A DNA stretch of 64,000 nucleotides from Ricinus communis (taxonomy: Eukaryota; Streptophyta; Magnoliopsida; Malpighiales; Euphorbiaceae), in contig NC_063265.1 of assembly GCF_019578655.1 (NCBI RefSeq), positions 4,684,501-4,748,500 on the forward strand, given 5' to 3'. Both the position numbers and the translations under genes were made by a program. Below the pieces are notes generated by a model. That model searched no databases. It was given only the letters and a program-made list of their open reading frames with translations, and had not been told where the DNA came from. Positions 13,746 through 27,304 of this stretch are shown piece after piece (the first letter of the stretch is position 1; each line of letters opens with the position of its first letter).

Positions 13746-15540
13746 TTTGTTATCTTTTAAATATATAATATTCTTTTTACTAGTTTTTGACCTTCTATAT
13801 AACTCAGACCCAATCTCCTAAACATTATGCGATAATCCAGGATTTACTTATCTATATGTAAATATATTTTTAATTTACATAAAAACATAACATAGTTATT
13901 TATTTAGCTGCCCCTATATAAAACGTAACATTCCTTAAAAGGTATTCCCATCACTTTGTTGTGTCAGAGTCAGGCGTTACAATTACCCATACAATACCAA
14001 ATTAATAATCAAATCACATTTATATTGTATTCAATTAAAAATTATAAAATTTATTTATAAATATAAAATTTATATATTTTAAAAAAAATAAAAATAAAAA
14101 TAAATTTTAAAATTTTAAATATTTAAATTTATTTAAAATTAATTATATCTAAAATAAATTCTAACAAAATAAATAAAAGTAAACATACAATACAATAAAT
14201 ATCAATATATATTATAATATTTAAATATTTTTTTATTTTTTTATTTTTATTTTACATTTTATTTTATATTTTTTAAATAGAATAAATTTCTTAATAAATT
14301 TTAAATAATTAACATTTTTAATATATGTTAATAATTAATAATAATAATAATAAATTTCTCTAATTAGATTATTAATTATTTATTTCTTAAAACATTATTA
14401 TCTAAAAATTATTAATTTATTAAAATAATAAATATGAAAAGATATCGCCGGTACTTTAAAACTCAGGCAATTACAAGTCATTTAAATTCTAGAAGAAATT
14501 AAAAAGAATAAATAAGATGGAAGTCTTTTCAATCTAGAAGGATTAGAAACATAAGAAAAAGAGAAAAGAAAGGTTGCTCTGCTCAGAATTTTGATGACAC
14601 ATATATGACTCTTCACCAAGAACGAACACGTACTGCATAAGCCCATCTATTGTCCGTAACTAATCTGGTTGAAGCATGAAAGTATACCCTACAGCCCAAG
14701 ACTTTCTTGTGCAGACGTCGGCTTCTAAGACTGACAGATGATAGAGGGAAGTTGGACGACGCATCATCAGTTTATGTATCAGATAATTTTTCACTTCAGA
14801 TGTGGAAAACTTTTCATCTATAATCTTTCTCAAACGTTGGCAACTGATAAAGCCGCCTTAGAAATTTGTTTCTACATATATACACACCCACACCTTGAAG
14901 CTAATATTACAATCTCTTCGATCCAGACATTTTTCTTTATTTTGAAAAGCAACATTTTTCTCTAGAAAACATAGTTAATTGATATACAGAAGCCATGGCC
15001 GAAGCAAAGCACAGTTTCAGAAAAATGAGATGGTCTCTTAAAGGCATGACTGCTCTTGTAACGGGAGGAACTCGAGGCATAGGGTGAGTAACCAACTTTC
15101 TTTTTTCTTCTTTTATTTATTTTTTTTCTTTCTGTTACCGTTTCCACTTACTCTGGTTTCAGCTTTTCCTATAAATAAATGATCTGTGTTTGCATGTGTA
15201 CGATATATAGGCATGACATAGTGGAATAATTAGCAGAAGTTGAGGTGGCTGTCCAGACATGTTCTCGCAACCAAAATGAGCTTGACCATTGTTTACAAGA
15301 ATGGAGAAGCAAAGGTTTTAGAGTAACTGGATCCGTATGTGACGTTTCACATAGGGATCAAAGAGAGAAATTGATAGAAATTGTTTCCTCCATCTTCCAC
15401 GGAAATCTCAACATTCTTGTAAGTTCATCTTAATTAATAAATCATCTTCTCTTACTGCTTAAAATGACAATATCGCACTAAGCTCAATGATACTGTAATT
15501 ATTTATAGGATTTTCTTTTTCGTTAATTGGGATCCATCCA

Positions 15541-15722
15541 ATTGCCAATGAGCCATTAGTCTAGTGGTTATGGGTGAGGCACTCATAATCTAAAGGTCAT
15601 AATATAATTCCTACCATCTTTAAAATAATTTCTTAAAGTGTTAGGTAGATGTAGAGGATAGAATTAGTTTTACTAAGAAATCGGTCGGTCCTATATATTC
15701 AGGATCCATCATAAACTGTGGT
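15541..15722 (+). mobile_element. possible tRNA-derived SINE in intron 2 of SDR copy 2
   Basis: TTAGTCTAGTGGTTATGGG resembles a tRNA A box, and AAGGTCATAATATAATTCC about 35 bases on could be a worn B box. This spacing is typical of tRNA-derived SINE heads. No clear target-site duplication or tail was found. Confidence 0.35.
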
Positions 15723-15832
15723 GTCCATACAGTTCCTTTTCCGGGTAAATTACATTTGCACTTTATTCCATTTTTATTTTGTAATTAAATAGTTATTTAA
15801 CTTTATTTTTAATAAATTCTGACAAGTGTAAG

Positions 15833-15998
15833 AATAAATTACATGGACAGTTACCGAATTTTATACTTTTAATAAAAATGTACTAAGATTTTACTTTTAA
15901 AAGATATATGAGTGATATATTTTTTTGTTACAAATTAAAAGTTTGGTATTATCTTGTTATAAATTGAAAAATTTAGTGGCTATCTATATAATTTACTC
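15833..15998. mobile_element. small inverted-repeat element (MITE-like)
   Basis: The left end ATAAATTACATGGACAGTTA and the reverse complement of the right end (GTAAATTATATAGATAGCCA) match imperfectly as terminal inverted repeats, with the similarity continuing inward through CCGAATTTT / CTAAATTTT. About 165 bases, non-coding, inside intron 2 of SDR copy 2. Confidence 0.45.
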
Positions 15999-16749
15999 TC
16001 CAAATATATCGAAAAAAATTTAATTTTGTAATCCTTTAGCTACAAATTAAAATTTTAATATTTTTTTATTAAAAAGTATTAAATTTAGTAATCGCCAAAT
16101 CCACAAACATGAATTAACTATATCTCTCTCCAAAGGAGAGAAAAGAAAAAGGATTCAATTTGGTTTCAAACCTTACAGTAATGTCAGTCAGTTCATGCTA
16201 GTTCTAATAATGTTTGTTTTTATCCATTCGACTTCTTAAATAATACTATTTTGTTTTCTTTATTTTAATCAACTTCCGCTAATTGGCAAACAGAATAGCT
16301 TTGAAAGTTATATTTCAAATTTAAGACATTTAGCTTTTCTTTGATGAAAGTCTAAACATTTAGTTAAAATTACACCTAAATTGAATTCTTTAGTTATTAG
16401 ATCATTCTTTATATGATTATTTTAATTACATGAGAAAGAGTGATGAATGTGAAGGTTAATAATGCTGGGACAACTGCACCAAAAGAAGCCACAGAATATA
16501 CTGTCGAGGACATATCAATGTTGATGGGTACAAATTTTGAGGCTACTTATCATTTATGTCAACTTTCTCACAATCTCTTGAAGGAATCCAGAAATGGAAG
16601 CATTGTGAATATTTCTTCCATTTCAAGTACTGTTGCTTTCCCTCTTTCTTCCATCTATGCGGCAGCTAAAGGCACGTTTCATTTATTTCATTTATCTCAC
16701 AGGCCAATGACCCTTCTTTTTCTTATTTCCTTTTTTCTCACTGAATTAA

Positions 16750-16935
<186 letters not shown>

Positions 16936-17229
16936 TAATATTTCTTAGCTGCAAGAACTTGCTTTTTAAATAGCGAAAAATATATATATTTAACTTTTAT
17001 ATTACAACAGTTAAATAACATAAAAGGTGGGATAAATTATCCTTTGCCACTAACTTAGAGCTTATATCTAATTGATACTAATATTTTAATTTTTTTATAG
17101 TATTTTTATTTATGTTTCAATTTAGAGTATTTATAATATTTTCAACTAATTTTTATTGATATATTCATCATAAAGGAAATATTTTTAATTGATTTATTAT
17201 ATCAGCAATGCCAGCATACTAATAACTTA

Positions 17230-20024
17230 TGTCACGACCCCATCCGTGGGCCCGTGACCGGCACTAGGGAATGGATAGGCGTAAGGCCACTGAATTCCGT
17301 AGTAAGTCTGACACTCACAACTCAGACAAATCTCATCTCAACTTTTACTATTATTAAAGCCACAAATTATCTTAACATTAAATCTTACACAATTGAATCG
17401 GTCTGCCAGAAGAATTAGGCGAGACCCGAAACTACAGAAAATTACCACTGATACCACTACTATTACTACTGCGGAGAATCTAAGATTTTTACAATTTGAC
17501 ATACCGACCCAAACACCACTCGATGATGAAGAAGTCGGGTTACTGAGTAAGAGTCGCGGAAAGACTAACAGTCACGAATCTGAAAAACAGTAAATAGAGA
17601 CTGTCAGTCTCAAGAGTGAGCTAAAATCATATATCTAAAACAGTTTCAAATATCTCAATATCACATTCATTTAATTTTAAAATAATTAATAAATCACGCA
17701 AACCATACGTGTCATGTTAAAACATATGTGTCATACCATGCTTAAACAAAAATTATTCCACACGCAACGGGACGGAGTACTTCAGTAGATCCCTAATCCC
17801 AACTCAACATCTCGATCAATTTTAAAAGACAGAGTATTTAAATATGTTCTTCTTTTATCACAAATTTTAATATTGCATGATGACTCGGGATGAGGCTTTA
17901 GTAGAACATGCCACCTGATGAGTCGCATCAGGACCGCGTGTGCACCGGTAATGATCAAAGACATGTAATAAGGTTATTATGGATTTGTTTGCCCTGATCG
18001 AGCATTGCTCTCTGGGCTGAGTTCAGTTGATTGCCGGAGTTAAAGTCCCTGATCGAGCTTGTTCTCTGGGCGCCGACTTAGTTGGAAATCAAGTGTCCAG
18101 GCTGGAGGTAAGGTCCCTGATCGAGCTTTGCTCTCTGGGCGCCAGTCCTGTTGGAATGAGAGAGTTGAGATATAAGTGACCAGGCTAGAGGTAAGGTCCC
18201 TGATCGAGCTTTGCTCTCTGGGCGCCAGTCCTGTTGGAATGAGAGAGTTGAGATATAAGTGACCAGACTAGAGGTAAGGTCTCTGATTTTCAAATGAACA
18301 ATCACAGTAGCATAATCAAATTTTATGCATGACACGTGCATAAGTGATATATGACTTTAACTCACAGGTTTGGCGACCTCCTAACTCTGCTCCGGTGCCT
18401 CGGTTGAAGCAAGCCGAACAAACAGATCATCTAATCACGGAAAACAATTTATTAAAACGCTGAAAAAAATCGATCATTAATCTTAGGTCTAGACTCTTAG
18501 GACTGACTGTCTAAGAATCTCGACTCGGTAAATTCTACCGAAAATTCGGCAGAGCCTCCCCTACAACACGGACATTTACCCCCCGTAAAATGGGTCCAGG
18601 ACCTCCCAGAAAAATACTTCAAAAATCTAACAATCCAAACAACGAGAGTCAGGTATACATGGCAGGCAATCCGACAAACAATTATTTTTGACTCACAAAT
18701 ATCATCAAATACTCAACACAATCAATAGATACACAAATTAAATCAAGGAATTCCAAAATTAACGGGCCAGAGAAAATTACCGAGATGCTCGGTCGATTCG
18801 CCTCCGGCCACCGAAGTCCGATCGACGATCCGAACACACCATCGGACTCGAAATGACGCGCTGAAGACGATCCCTGCTTCTGATTTTCTGATCTGACACC
18901 GGATCATCCAGAGAGAATTTTTGGATGATCTTGGCCGTCGATTCACAAACGAAGTCTGATTGCCACGAAACCGGTGCCGTTGCGAAGCTTGAGCTGAAGA
19001 GAGTCGGGATATGCCCTCCGATCGTCCATAGCTCGGCGGAAATGCCCAAAAACCTCGGCTGCCTCCATTTTCTCTTTCCACAGTGAACCTCCATTTCCGT
19101 ACCACCATTGCCGGCCAAAATAAAGCCAAGGAGTCGATCGCCACCAAAATCAACTACCACCGGAACGCCGCAGAAATTCTCGGGCTTCCTCTCTCGTGGC
19201 CATTCTGCCGACGACGCCAAAGACCGGCCTCTCTCTCTCTCTCTCCCTTCTTCCCTGATTTTCTTCCTCTCCCCCGACACTCTCTTCTTTCCTTTCTTTC
19301 AATATCGACATTTAACCCCTGAACTTTTTCTTATTACAATTTGGTCCCTCAACTATTTTAATTACTTACAACTTCATCCTGCAGAAATTTCAATTAACCC
19401 CTAAACTTTTCTTTAGCCTTTCAATTAAGCCCTTAACTAATTAATTTGGACCAAATTAGAATTATTGAAAATATATAATTACATATATACCCCTGACCGA
19501 CATATTTATTTACAAAAATACCAAACATACAAATTTCTATTAAAACCCCATAATAATAAAATTTTACTTTTATTCCTCATCCCAAAATAAATTTTTAATT
19601 TAGTCCTAACACACCATTAATTTAATTAATCAATTTACTAAATATTTTTCAACTTAAAATTAAATATCACTAGCTAATTAAAATACCAATTTCTCCAAGA
19701 AATTTCTTTTATAAAAACATCATTTATAAATTCTTCCATGATTTTTCAATATATAATTTTATTTATATATATGCTATATATATATATTTGGAAAAAATTT
19801 GAATAACTAAAATATAATTATTTTTTAATAATTTATTTAATTAATTTCTTAAATATCCAACAAATTAGGTATAGAAAAATAACTCATTTAATTGTCTAAT
19901 ATTAAGATTTCCATTAAATCATTTCAAATTAAACCAAATAAAAATAAAGTAAAATTAATTTAAATAAAAACTCATTTATTAATTATTATTAATATAATCA
20001 TTGGAAAAAATTTCGGGTATTACA
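17230..20024. mobile_element. solo LTR A (probably Ty3/gypsy), 5-bp TSD ACTTA
   Basis: Starts TGTCACGACCCC and ends GGGTATTACA, flanked by identical ACTTA at 17225-17229 and 20025-20029. The 2,795-base unit has no gag, protease or polymerase, so it is a solo LTR left by LTR-LTR recombination (inference). It matches 24750-27304 in inverted orientation; the shared terminal block includes GGCCCGTGACCGGCACTAGG. Inside lie an 83-base tandem repeat (18111-18280) and a GC-rich island (about 18780-19280) with open but unrecognisable frames on both strands. It interrupts intron 4 of SDR copy 2. Confidence 0.85.
17990..18285. repeat. 83-bp tandem repeat within solo LTR A
   Basis: Two near-identical 83-base units start at 18111 and 18194 with AGGTCCCTGATCGAGCTTTG and continue through GGCGCCAGTCCTGTTGG; a third partial unit starts at 18277. 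Diverged, shorter versions of the CTGATCGAGC...CTCTGGG core occur at about 17994 and 18047. The related LTR at 24750-27304 has only two loose copies of the core (about 26622 and 26676). Confidence 0.85.
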
Positions 20025-20303
20025 ACTTATCCTAGTAAGTATGTAAAATCCATTTTTATTTTTTTTTTCCAAATTACACACTTAGAGGTGGATTCCATAT
20101 TAGGAGTTAAGTTATTAGTGAGATGGTATAAATAATGTAACAAATCAATTAAGGATATTTCATGGCCACACTAGTAAAAACTATACTGCAAAATTTTAGA
20201 CACCCAAATTTTTTTTTAAAAAATGATATAAACAAAAATCAAAATATTGAAACTAATTAGATATAACATCCAAAGATTTGATACTAACAAAATAAAATAA
20301 ATA

Positions 20304-23300
20304 TGTAACGACCTTACCCCAAACTGGCCCAATTTGCTAGTTTTCTATCTTTATCTTTCGTACTTTAGAGTTTAGCAACTCGAAACTCTAACTGATACTG
20401 TTTTAATTTTGATCCTACTTTTAAATATCATGCATAACACTAGAGGGTAGAGAAAGAATGAGAAAAACTCAATAAAAGAATAAACAAATAACAAAGAGGA
20501 ACAAACAAGAATTTAAATAGAAATAATACAATACTTTATTATTCTTGAATATTTTTTGTTAGAGAAAATTTTGTTATTATTTTGAACATAAATATTTGAT
20601 ACAAGACATTCTAGTTAGATAAATAAACTCTTGTAAAACTAATTATGTTAAGAAATCATTTAAATATGTATTTGAAAACTACAATTTCTTATTTTGATCA
20701 AAAATCAACTATCTGTATAATTTCGAATCAATATGGAAAAATATCAATACTAAATTAAATTTTGATATCATAACAAAGAAAAAAAAGTAACAATTTAAAA
20801 CAAATAATTCAGTAGAAATCAATATACACTCATAGATGTACCCTATTAATTTTTGGCAATTTTGAGCACAAAGACGTCTTACATAGCAACCCAAATATAA
20901 ATTTTAGTCATACGCATGTAGATAATAAGCCTCCAAAGGCACCATCTAGCATATGCTCCAAAGGCGATGTATATACTAAGCGTTGTCTAAAAGACAGTAT
21001 AATATGATGATACCTGACGTCCAAGGTATAATCTCATAAGTCACATAAATGAGTATATTCTCATTTATCCAACTATATATAATTTTAATCACATATAAAG
21101 TAAAACTAAAAATACCATTCTTTGTTTCCTATTTCTATAGAAAATGTCAAGTTTCTAAACTGCAATTAAAATAATATTTTTTAATAATAAACATTCCAAC
21201 AATTCATAAGGATATAAACATAAATAGTATATTACTGAAAAATACAATATTATAGGTTTATCTACTCACCTAGTATGCAGGACTCAACCAACTGTACCGT
21301 TATTCAATTTTTCTGCTAATTTTTTCTGAACTACTATCCGGATGCACATTCCTAAAATTCACGCATAAACATATTTTAGAAATAAATCATGTTTTTAATA
21401 ATCCTTAACCAACATCTATTTTTGAATTTCTAAAATCAAATTCTAACTCTTTAATTCTCATCTTATTTTAGTATAATTATATTTATTTCCTTCCTATTCC
21501 AATTAATTAATTTACATCTCCTATAAACACAGAGTAGTTTCCCCTAAAAATGGGTCCAACACTTGCAAAAAATACATGCACATCCCACAATATTTTTCCA
21601 TTTGAGACCTCCAAAGTTTTTATTAAATTCAACCTCTCGTTTTTATCAAAGAATTTATCATCATAACTAGCTATTATTTTTACCTTGTCCAAATATTTTT
21701 CAATACATGAATTTTAATTATAATTATTTTCCTTTATACCGATCAATAACTATTTTAATAATAATTATTATTATTTTTATTAATTGACCTTAAGTACTCA
21801 TAAACAACAATTGAGCTTCTCAAAATTTAGGCATTTTGTGAACTAATTATCTCATGCCAATAATTTTATTTATCATATAGTTAATACTAATTTTATTTAT
21901 TTTTCTCTAACCACTTAAATATAAATTTTATTATATTTATTTATTCTATCAAAAATATAATATTCTTGTATCATTATATCAATTATTTATTAATAAATAT
22001 AATTAAATTTAATTATAGACTGATCTCTTAATCAAGATCTCACACACACATATATATATAAAAATTAACTACTGAAATTATTGGCTATCGTTTTAAAGTC
22101 CACTAAATCATTTATTCTAATTAATTAGCTTTATATTTCTAATATTTATAAAACAACTAATGATAGAACCTGTATAAAATTAAACACATTGCTCAATTTT
22201 ACTCAATTTAAATAGCACATTTTAATTTCCCAAACATGCATACATGCATTAAATAATTTTTTTCAATTAATATTAGTATATTTTTAATTAACAATTTCTA
22301 AAATTATTAAGCTTAAAATCTAATCGATAATTCGAGCTTGTCTATAGACTCAAAATAATGCATAGAGAATGAATTCAGCTTCTATTTCTCCGATCAAACT
22401 CTCGATCATCTGAGATCTCATCGACAGTTTTATCCGTTGATTTTTTTTATAGAATTCAATCGCCACAAAATTATTGTCATAGGAAAGGTTGCGACATATA
22501 AGTTCCAAATGTGGTATATGATCATCTAAAGCTCAACGACATTAGCCAGGAAATTCTAAAAATCTAAATCAGCCCCACTTTCTCTCTCTTCAATTTCTCC
22601 CTCCACATTTCACGAAAATCGTCAAACTTGGTGTCTATGGAAAGCCCAAAAAAAAGAATCCATTGACACAAAAATTGCTGCAATTGGAGGTCGAAATCGC
22701 CATCAACTAAGGCCAAAAGTTTTAACCTTTATTTCTTTGCTCACCTTCAACATTTCTGCCACCATTTCCGCCAACTAACACCGCCACTTTGCTTACTTCC
22801 TCCACTCTTCATGTCCCGAAAATTTCAGCTTCTAACTCCCTTTAAAACTCCATTTGCCATTAAAGAAGAATGAAGCTTTTAACTTCTTCCTCTTCTTCAT
22901 TTCTTTCTTTTTCTTTCTTTTTTTATTCAATAACAACATTTAGTCCTTAAATTTTTACTTGACAACCATTACCCCTTGAAAGGATTCCTTTAGACCCTTG
23001 AGCTCATAAAGGTTGCTTCAATTAGATCCTACTTACTATTTTTGGGCCAAATTAAAGTTATCTAAAATATATGATTACTTATTTACCCTTGCCTTTACTT
23101 CAGAAATTACTAGAATATCCCTACCACCACAATTATTTATAAAAATACCAACCATGATAATTTCTATTTTAATCCCATAATAAATCAACTCTTCTTTTAA
23201 TCCCTTTCTCATAAAAAATTATCAATTTAATCATAACACTTAATTAAATTAATTAATCAATTTAGAAACTATTTTTAATTAAATCCAATACCGCTTGCTA

Positions 23301-23370
23301 ATTAAAATTTACCATTCTCCAAATAAAATCATTTATAAAAATATTTTTATAGCTTCCAAATTAAAAGAAG
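20304..23370. mobile_element. LTR-like element C, diverged relative of the solo LTRs
   Basis: Begins TGTAACGACCTTACCCC, like the left edge of solo LTR A, and shows the same internal order: a less AT-rich block with CTCCGATCAAACTCTCGATC (about 22397), then a T-rich stretch with repeated 'TAGTCCTTAAATTTTT' and 'CCTTGAG' phrases (about 22930-23030) that match the LTR A phrases around 19310-19440. The right end is not clear and I found no target-site duplication. No polymerase genes are visible. Confidence 0.5.
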
Positions 23371-24749
23371 AATGTTTATCTATATCAAGAGTACGTCTAA
23401 TTTATAATTCATATGATAAATAATTAATATATATTATTTATTATTAAATAATTAAAATATATAAAAGAGGTTTAGAGTCAATTATAAAATATTTAAAGGA
23501 TGTATACGTAACTTTTATTATCACCCTCATAAATGAATTAAAAAATGACTTTGAGTCATTAGAACTTGCTACGGAGTTTATGTAGTATTATATTAGTAAT
23601 TTGGCAAAATCTTATATGTGGAAATGATCTTACAGTGATTACATGAACTCATTTTTCCAAAAAGCAAAAATGAAATGAGTTGCCACTGTTGTATAAGTTT
23701 TTTAAAGGACAAGATGTCGCTAAAAAGGACAGCTGATAAGTCTCACTAAAATCTAAATTTTTATAACGGCTCTTTTTATTGGATAAATCTTAAAGACTAT
23801 TTTATCTTTTAACTTATCCAACAAATTTAATTAATATTTATATTTTATTCTCTTACTTCATTTAATCTATATTATGTTTTCAAGAAGAAAAATTCTTTAA
23901 GTTATTTATATAAAGTTTAAATTTATATATATTTATTTATATTAAGGAATTTAATAAAATAATATCTACATGAAACTTGAATTAATAAAATATGGAGTAA
24001 AAATGTTACTATCAATCTACATATAACGTTGATATATTATCATATTATGTGCAAGTTTACCTATGTTTTACATATAACGTTGATATGTTATCATATTATG
24101 CGTGAATTTTTACCTATGTTTCTCATTCTTAAAAAATAAATAATTCTATATATAAAAATTGTGTTCTTAAATTTATTAAATAATAAAAGATTTAACTAAA
24201 AGTAATCAAGAAAAAATAAAAGTGCTCTTATCATAATTTAAAAAAATAATATTCATGTTGTGAGGTAAAAAATTTAAAAATGGATTTAGATTTAAAAAAT
24301 AAAATCTATTACAATAAATTAAAAAAAGAAAATAGTAAAAGTAGAATGATTAATTTTATTTTTAAATAATTAAATAATAGAGAAATAATAATTTGTGAAA
24401 ATTAATAAAAGTTTATCAATATTTATAAAAGTTTTTTAAGTCATTCACAAATTTATGAATTCTACAAAAGTCGTTAAAAATTCATGAACTCTTTAAAAGA
24501 GATCATGTTAGTTTCATTTTACTTACAAACTTTTAATTTATTTCATTTTAATTATTTTAATTCTAGTTACAATTTATTCACTTTATTAATAAAAAGTTGA
24601 TATGGATATAAAATTAAATAAAAATTAAATAAATATTGAGGAAATTACATGGAATACGTTATTTTTTCCTTCTTTTACTTTTATATGCTAGGATTTAGTT
24701 TTTTACTTTCATGTTTTTCAACTAATTGGCGGGCTCGGGGGATAGTTGA

Positions 24750-27304
24750 TGTAACACCCGGAATTTTTATATATTTAATAATGAGTTTTTATTTAAGTTA
24801 ATTTTAGCTTCATTATTATTGGGTTTAATTTGAAATGATTTAATGAAAAATTTAATATTAATCAAATAAATGAGTTATTTTCTATACCCAATTAGTTTGA
24901 AATTTTAAGAAATTATTCAAGTAAATTATTTGAGAAATGATTATATTTTGGTTATTTAAAATTTTTCCAAATGCATATTTATATAAGTAAAATTATATAT
25001 TGAAAAATTTTGGAAGAAATTATAAAGGATGTTTTTATAAAAGAATTTTGGAAAAATTGGTATTATAATTGATTAGTAGTATTAAATTTTAAGTTGGAAA
25101 TTGATTATTTAATTTAATTGTGTGTTAGGACTAAATTGGAAATTTATTTTGGAATAAGGATTGAAAGTATAATGTTATTTTTATGGGGATTTAATGGAAA
25201 TTTGTGAGCTTGGTATTTTGTAAATAAATATGTCAGGGGTATTTTTGTAATTGTGTATTTTCAATAATTCGGATTTGGCCCAAATTAGTTAGTTAAGGGC
25301 TTAATTGAAAGGCTAAAGAAAAGTTTAGGGGTTAAATTGGAATTTTGCTGGATGGAATTGTAAGTAATTAAGAAAGTTGAGGGACCAATTGTAATAAGGA
25401 AAAGTTCGGGGGCCTAATGTCGATATTGAAAGGAAAGAAAATCGGGAAGAAGAAAGGAAGAGAGAGAGAGAGAGAAGAGAGAGAGAGCGTCGGTGGCGAG
25501 CGCGGGGCGCCGGCCTCCGTGAGGCTTCCGTATCTCGATGGCGATCGGCTTCCTTTGGCGGCTCGGTGGTGGCCGGATGAGAGAGTTCAGCGAAATGGTG
25601 GCAGCCCGTGTTTTCTAGTTTTTCCGACGAGCTCCGGCCGGAGGATGGACGATCGGAGGACGTATCCCGACTCTCCTCACCAAGCTCGCGATGGCACTGG
25701 TTTCGTGGCAATCGGGCTCCGTTTGCAAATCGACGGCCGTGATCGTCTGCAAATTTCTCCGGATGATCGGGTGTCAAATCTAAAATCGGGCGGGATCATC
25801 GTCGGTAGCTCAATTTTCTCTGGCCGTTGATCTTGGAAATCCTTTGTTTTAAATTTGTGTCTATTGGGTTATATTGAGTATTTAATGATATTTGTGAGTC
25901 ATAAATAATTGTCTATCAGTTTGCTTGCCTCGTATTTTGTCTTTGTGTGAGTCGGAAATAGTGAAGTTTGGGGACCCGACTCCCGTTATTTAAATTGTTG
26001 GATATTTGAAGTGTTCTTCCGGCAGTCCGGACCCGTTTTACGGGGGTAATGTTCGTGTTGTAGGGGAGGTTCTTCTGTGAGAATTCTCCCGAGTCGAGAT
26101 TCTTAGAGTCGATCTGCGGAGTCTAGACCTAGGATTAATGATCGATTGTCTCGGCCGTTTTGATAAATTATTTTCCGTGATTAGATGATCATGCCCGGCT
26201 CGCTCCAACTGAGGCACCGGAGCAGAGCTAGGAGGTCGCCCAATTCTGTGAGTTAAAGTCATTTAATCATTGCACTATTGCTAAGTTTGATTTTAATATG
26301 CTATTTTGAAAGTTTATGCTTAATTTGGTTATTAGTATCGCAATGTAAATAATTTTACTGGATTATTAATTAATGAAGATAATATAAGTATTATTATAGT
26401 AATGTTATAATAATACCAAATATAGTCAGTTTTCCACATGAGTTGCCTGATGTCTTACTCTTAATTGTTAATTGTTATTTTGATATGGTTGAATGATTTC
26501 ATTATACAATGATATTTATTATATGTGATGATTTCGATTTGGGGATGTGGCTTTCGTAGAACATGCCACTTTGATGGGTTACATCACGATCATGGACATG
26601 TAATCAGATTTTTTATGGGTTTGCCCTGGTCGAGCATGGCTCTGCTGATTTGTGTAAATTCGTCGGAGGTAAGGTCCCTGGTCGAGCATTGCTCTCGGGG
26701 CGCCCGATCTTATTGGATTAAGAGAGCCAAAATGGTCGTTAGAATTTGGGGTTAGGGTTCTACTGAGCCACTCGTCCCGTAAAAGTAAAAATATATTTTT
26801 ATTTATTCATTTATTTATTTATTGTGGTATAATTATAATATGGATTGTATTTACGTGCATGGTTGATATATTGATTTGAATAATCTATGTTTTCCGAGAA
26901 GAATGCAATAGTTCCCGGATTATTTGATTTTAACTCACTCTAGACCGATCTCATTTGTCTGTTTTTGATTCGTGATCGTTAGTCCTCTCGCGACTCTTAT
27001 TCAAGAACTCCTTCATCATCGGGTGATGTATTTGATTTGGTATGTAAATTGGTAAATCTTAGATTCTCGCGGTAGTAATAGTAGATGTATCAGTTGTAAA
27101 TTTTCCGAGTTTCGGGTCTCGCCCTAGTTTTTCCCAAGTATTTATGTAGAATGTAGCTGTTAAGATAAATTGTGGCTTTAATAATATTAATTTGAGATGA
27201 GATTTGTTTAAATCAGTGAGTGTCAGGCTTACTACGGGTTTCGGTGGCCTTAAGCCTACCCATTCCCTAGTGCCGGTCACGGGCCCACGGGTGGGGTCGT
27301 GATA
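24750..27304. mobile_element. solo LTR B, inverted relative to A, 5-bp TSD GTTGA
   Basis: Starts TGTAACACCCGGAA and ends GGGGTCGTGATA, the last bases being a TG-to-TA type change from the expected GTGACA end. It is flanked by identical GTTGA at 24745-24749 and 27305-27309. Length is 2,555 bases. It is the reverse complement of solo LTR A in order: AT-rich part, (GA)n and a GC-rich island (about 25430-25830), then the GGTCGAGC core and the terminal GTGCCGGTCACGGGCCCAC block. The open frames in its GC-rich part have no recognisable domain and look fortuitous. Confidence 0.85.

Larger units (their letters stand above)
11763..14994. other. AT-rich spacer between SDR copies 1 and 2
   Basis: No gene. 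About 11980-12310 resembles one arm of the fold-back elements at 32667 and 34692. About 12350-12530 holds a small copia-like scrap. About 13100-13640 is the third copy of the AT-rich dispersed repeat, followed by a (TA)n tract near 13707-13742. A TATA-like ATATATACACA near 14874 lies about 120 bases before the start of SDR copy 2. Confidence 0.5.

Noticed and set aside
18743..19404. Overlapping frames of up to 167 codons on both strands
   Set aside because: They lie in the GC-rich part of a solo LTR, have low-complexity Arg/Ser/Pro-rich translations and no domain, and occur on both strands as expected for GC-rich DNA.
25325..25830. Frames of 137 and 150 codons on opposite strands
   Set aside because: Same GC-rich LTR segment in solo LTR B; translations are Arg/Glu or Ser-rich and not conserved with LTR A in a consistent frame.
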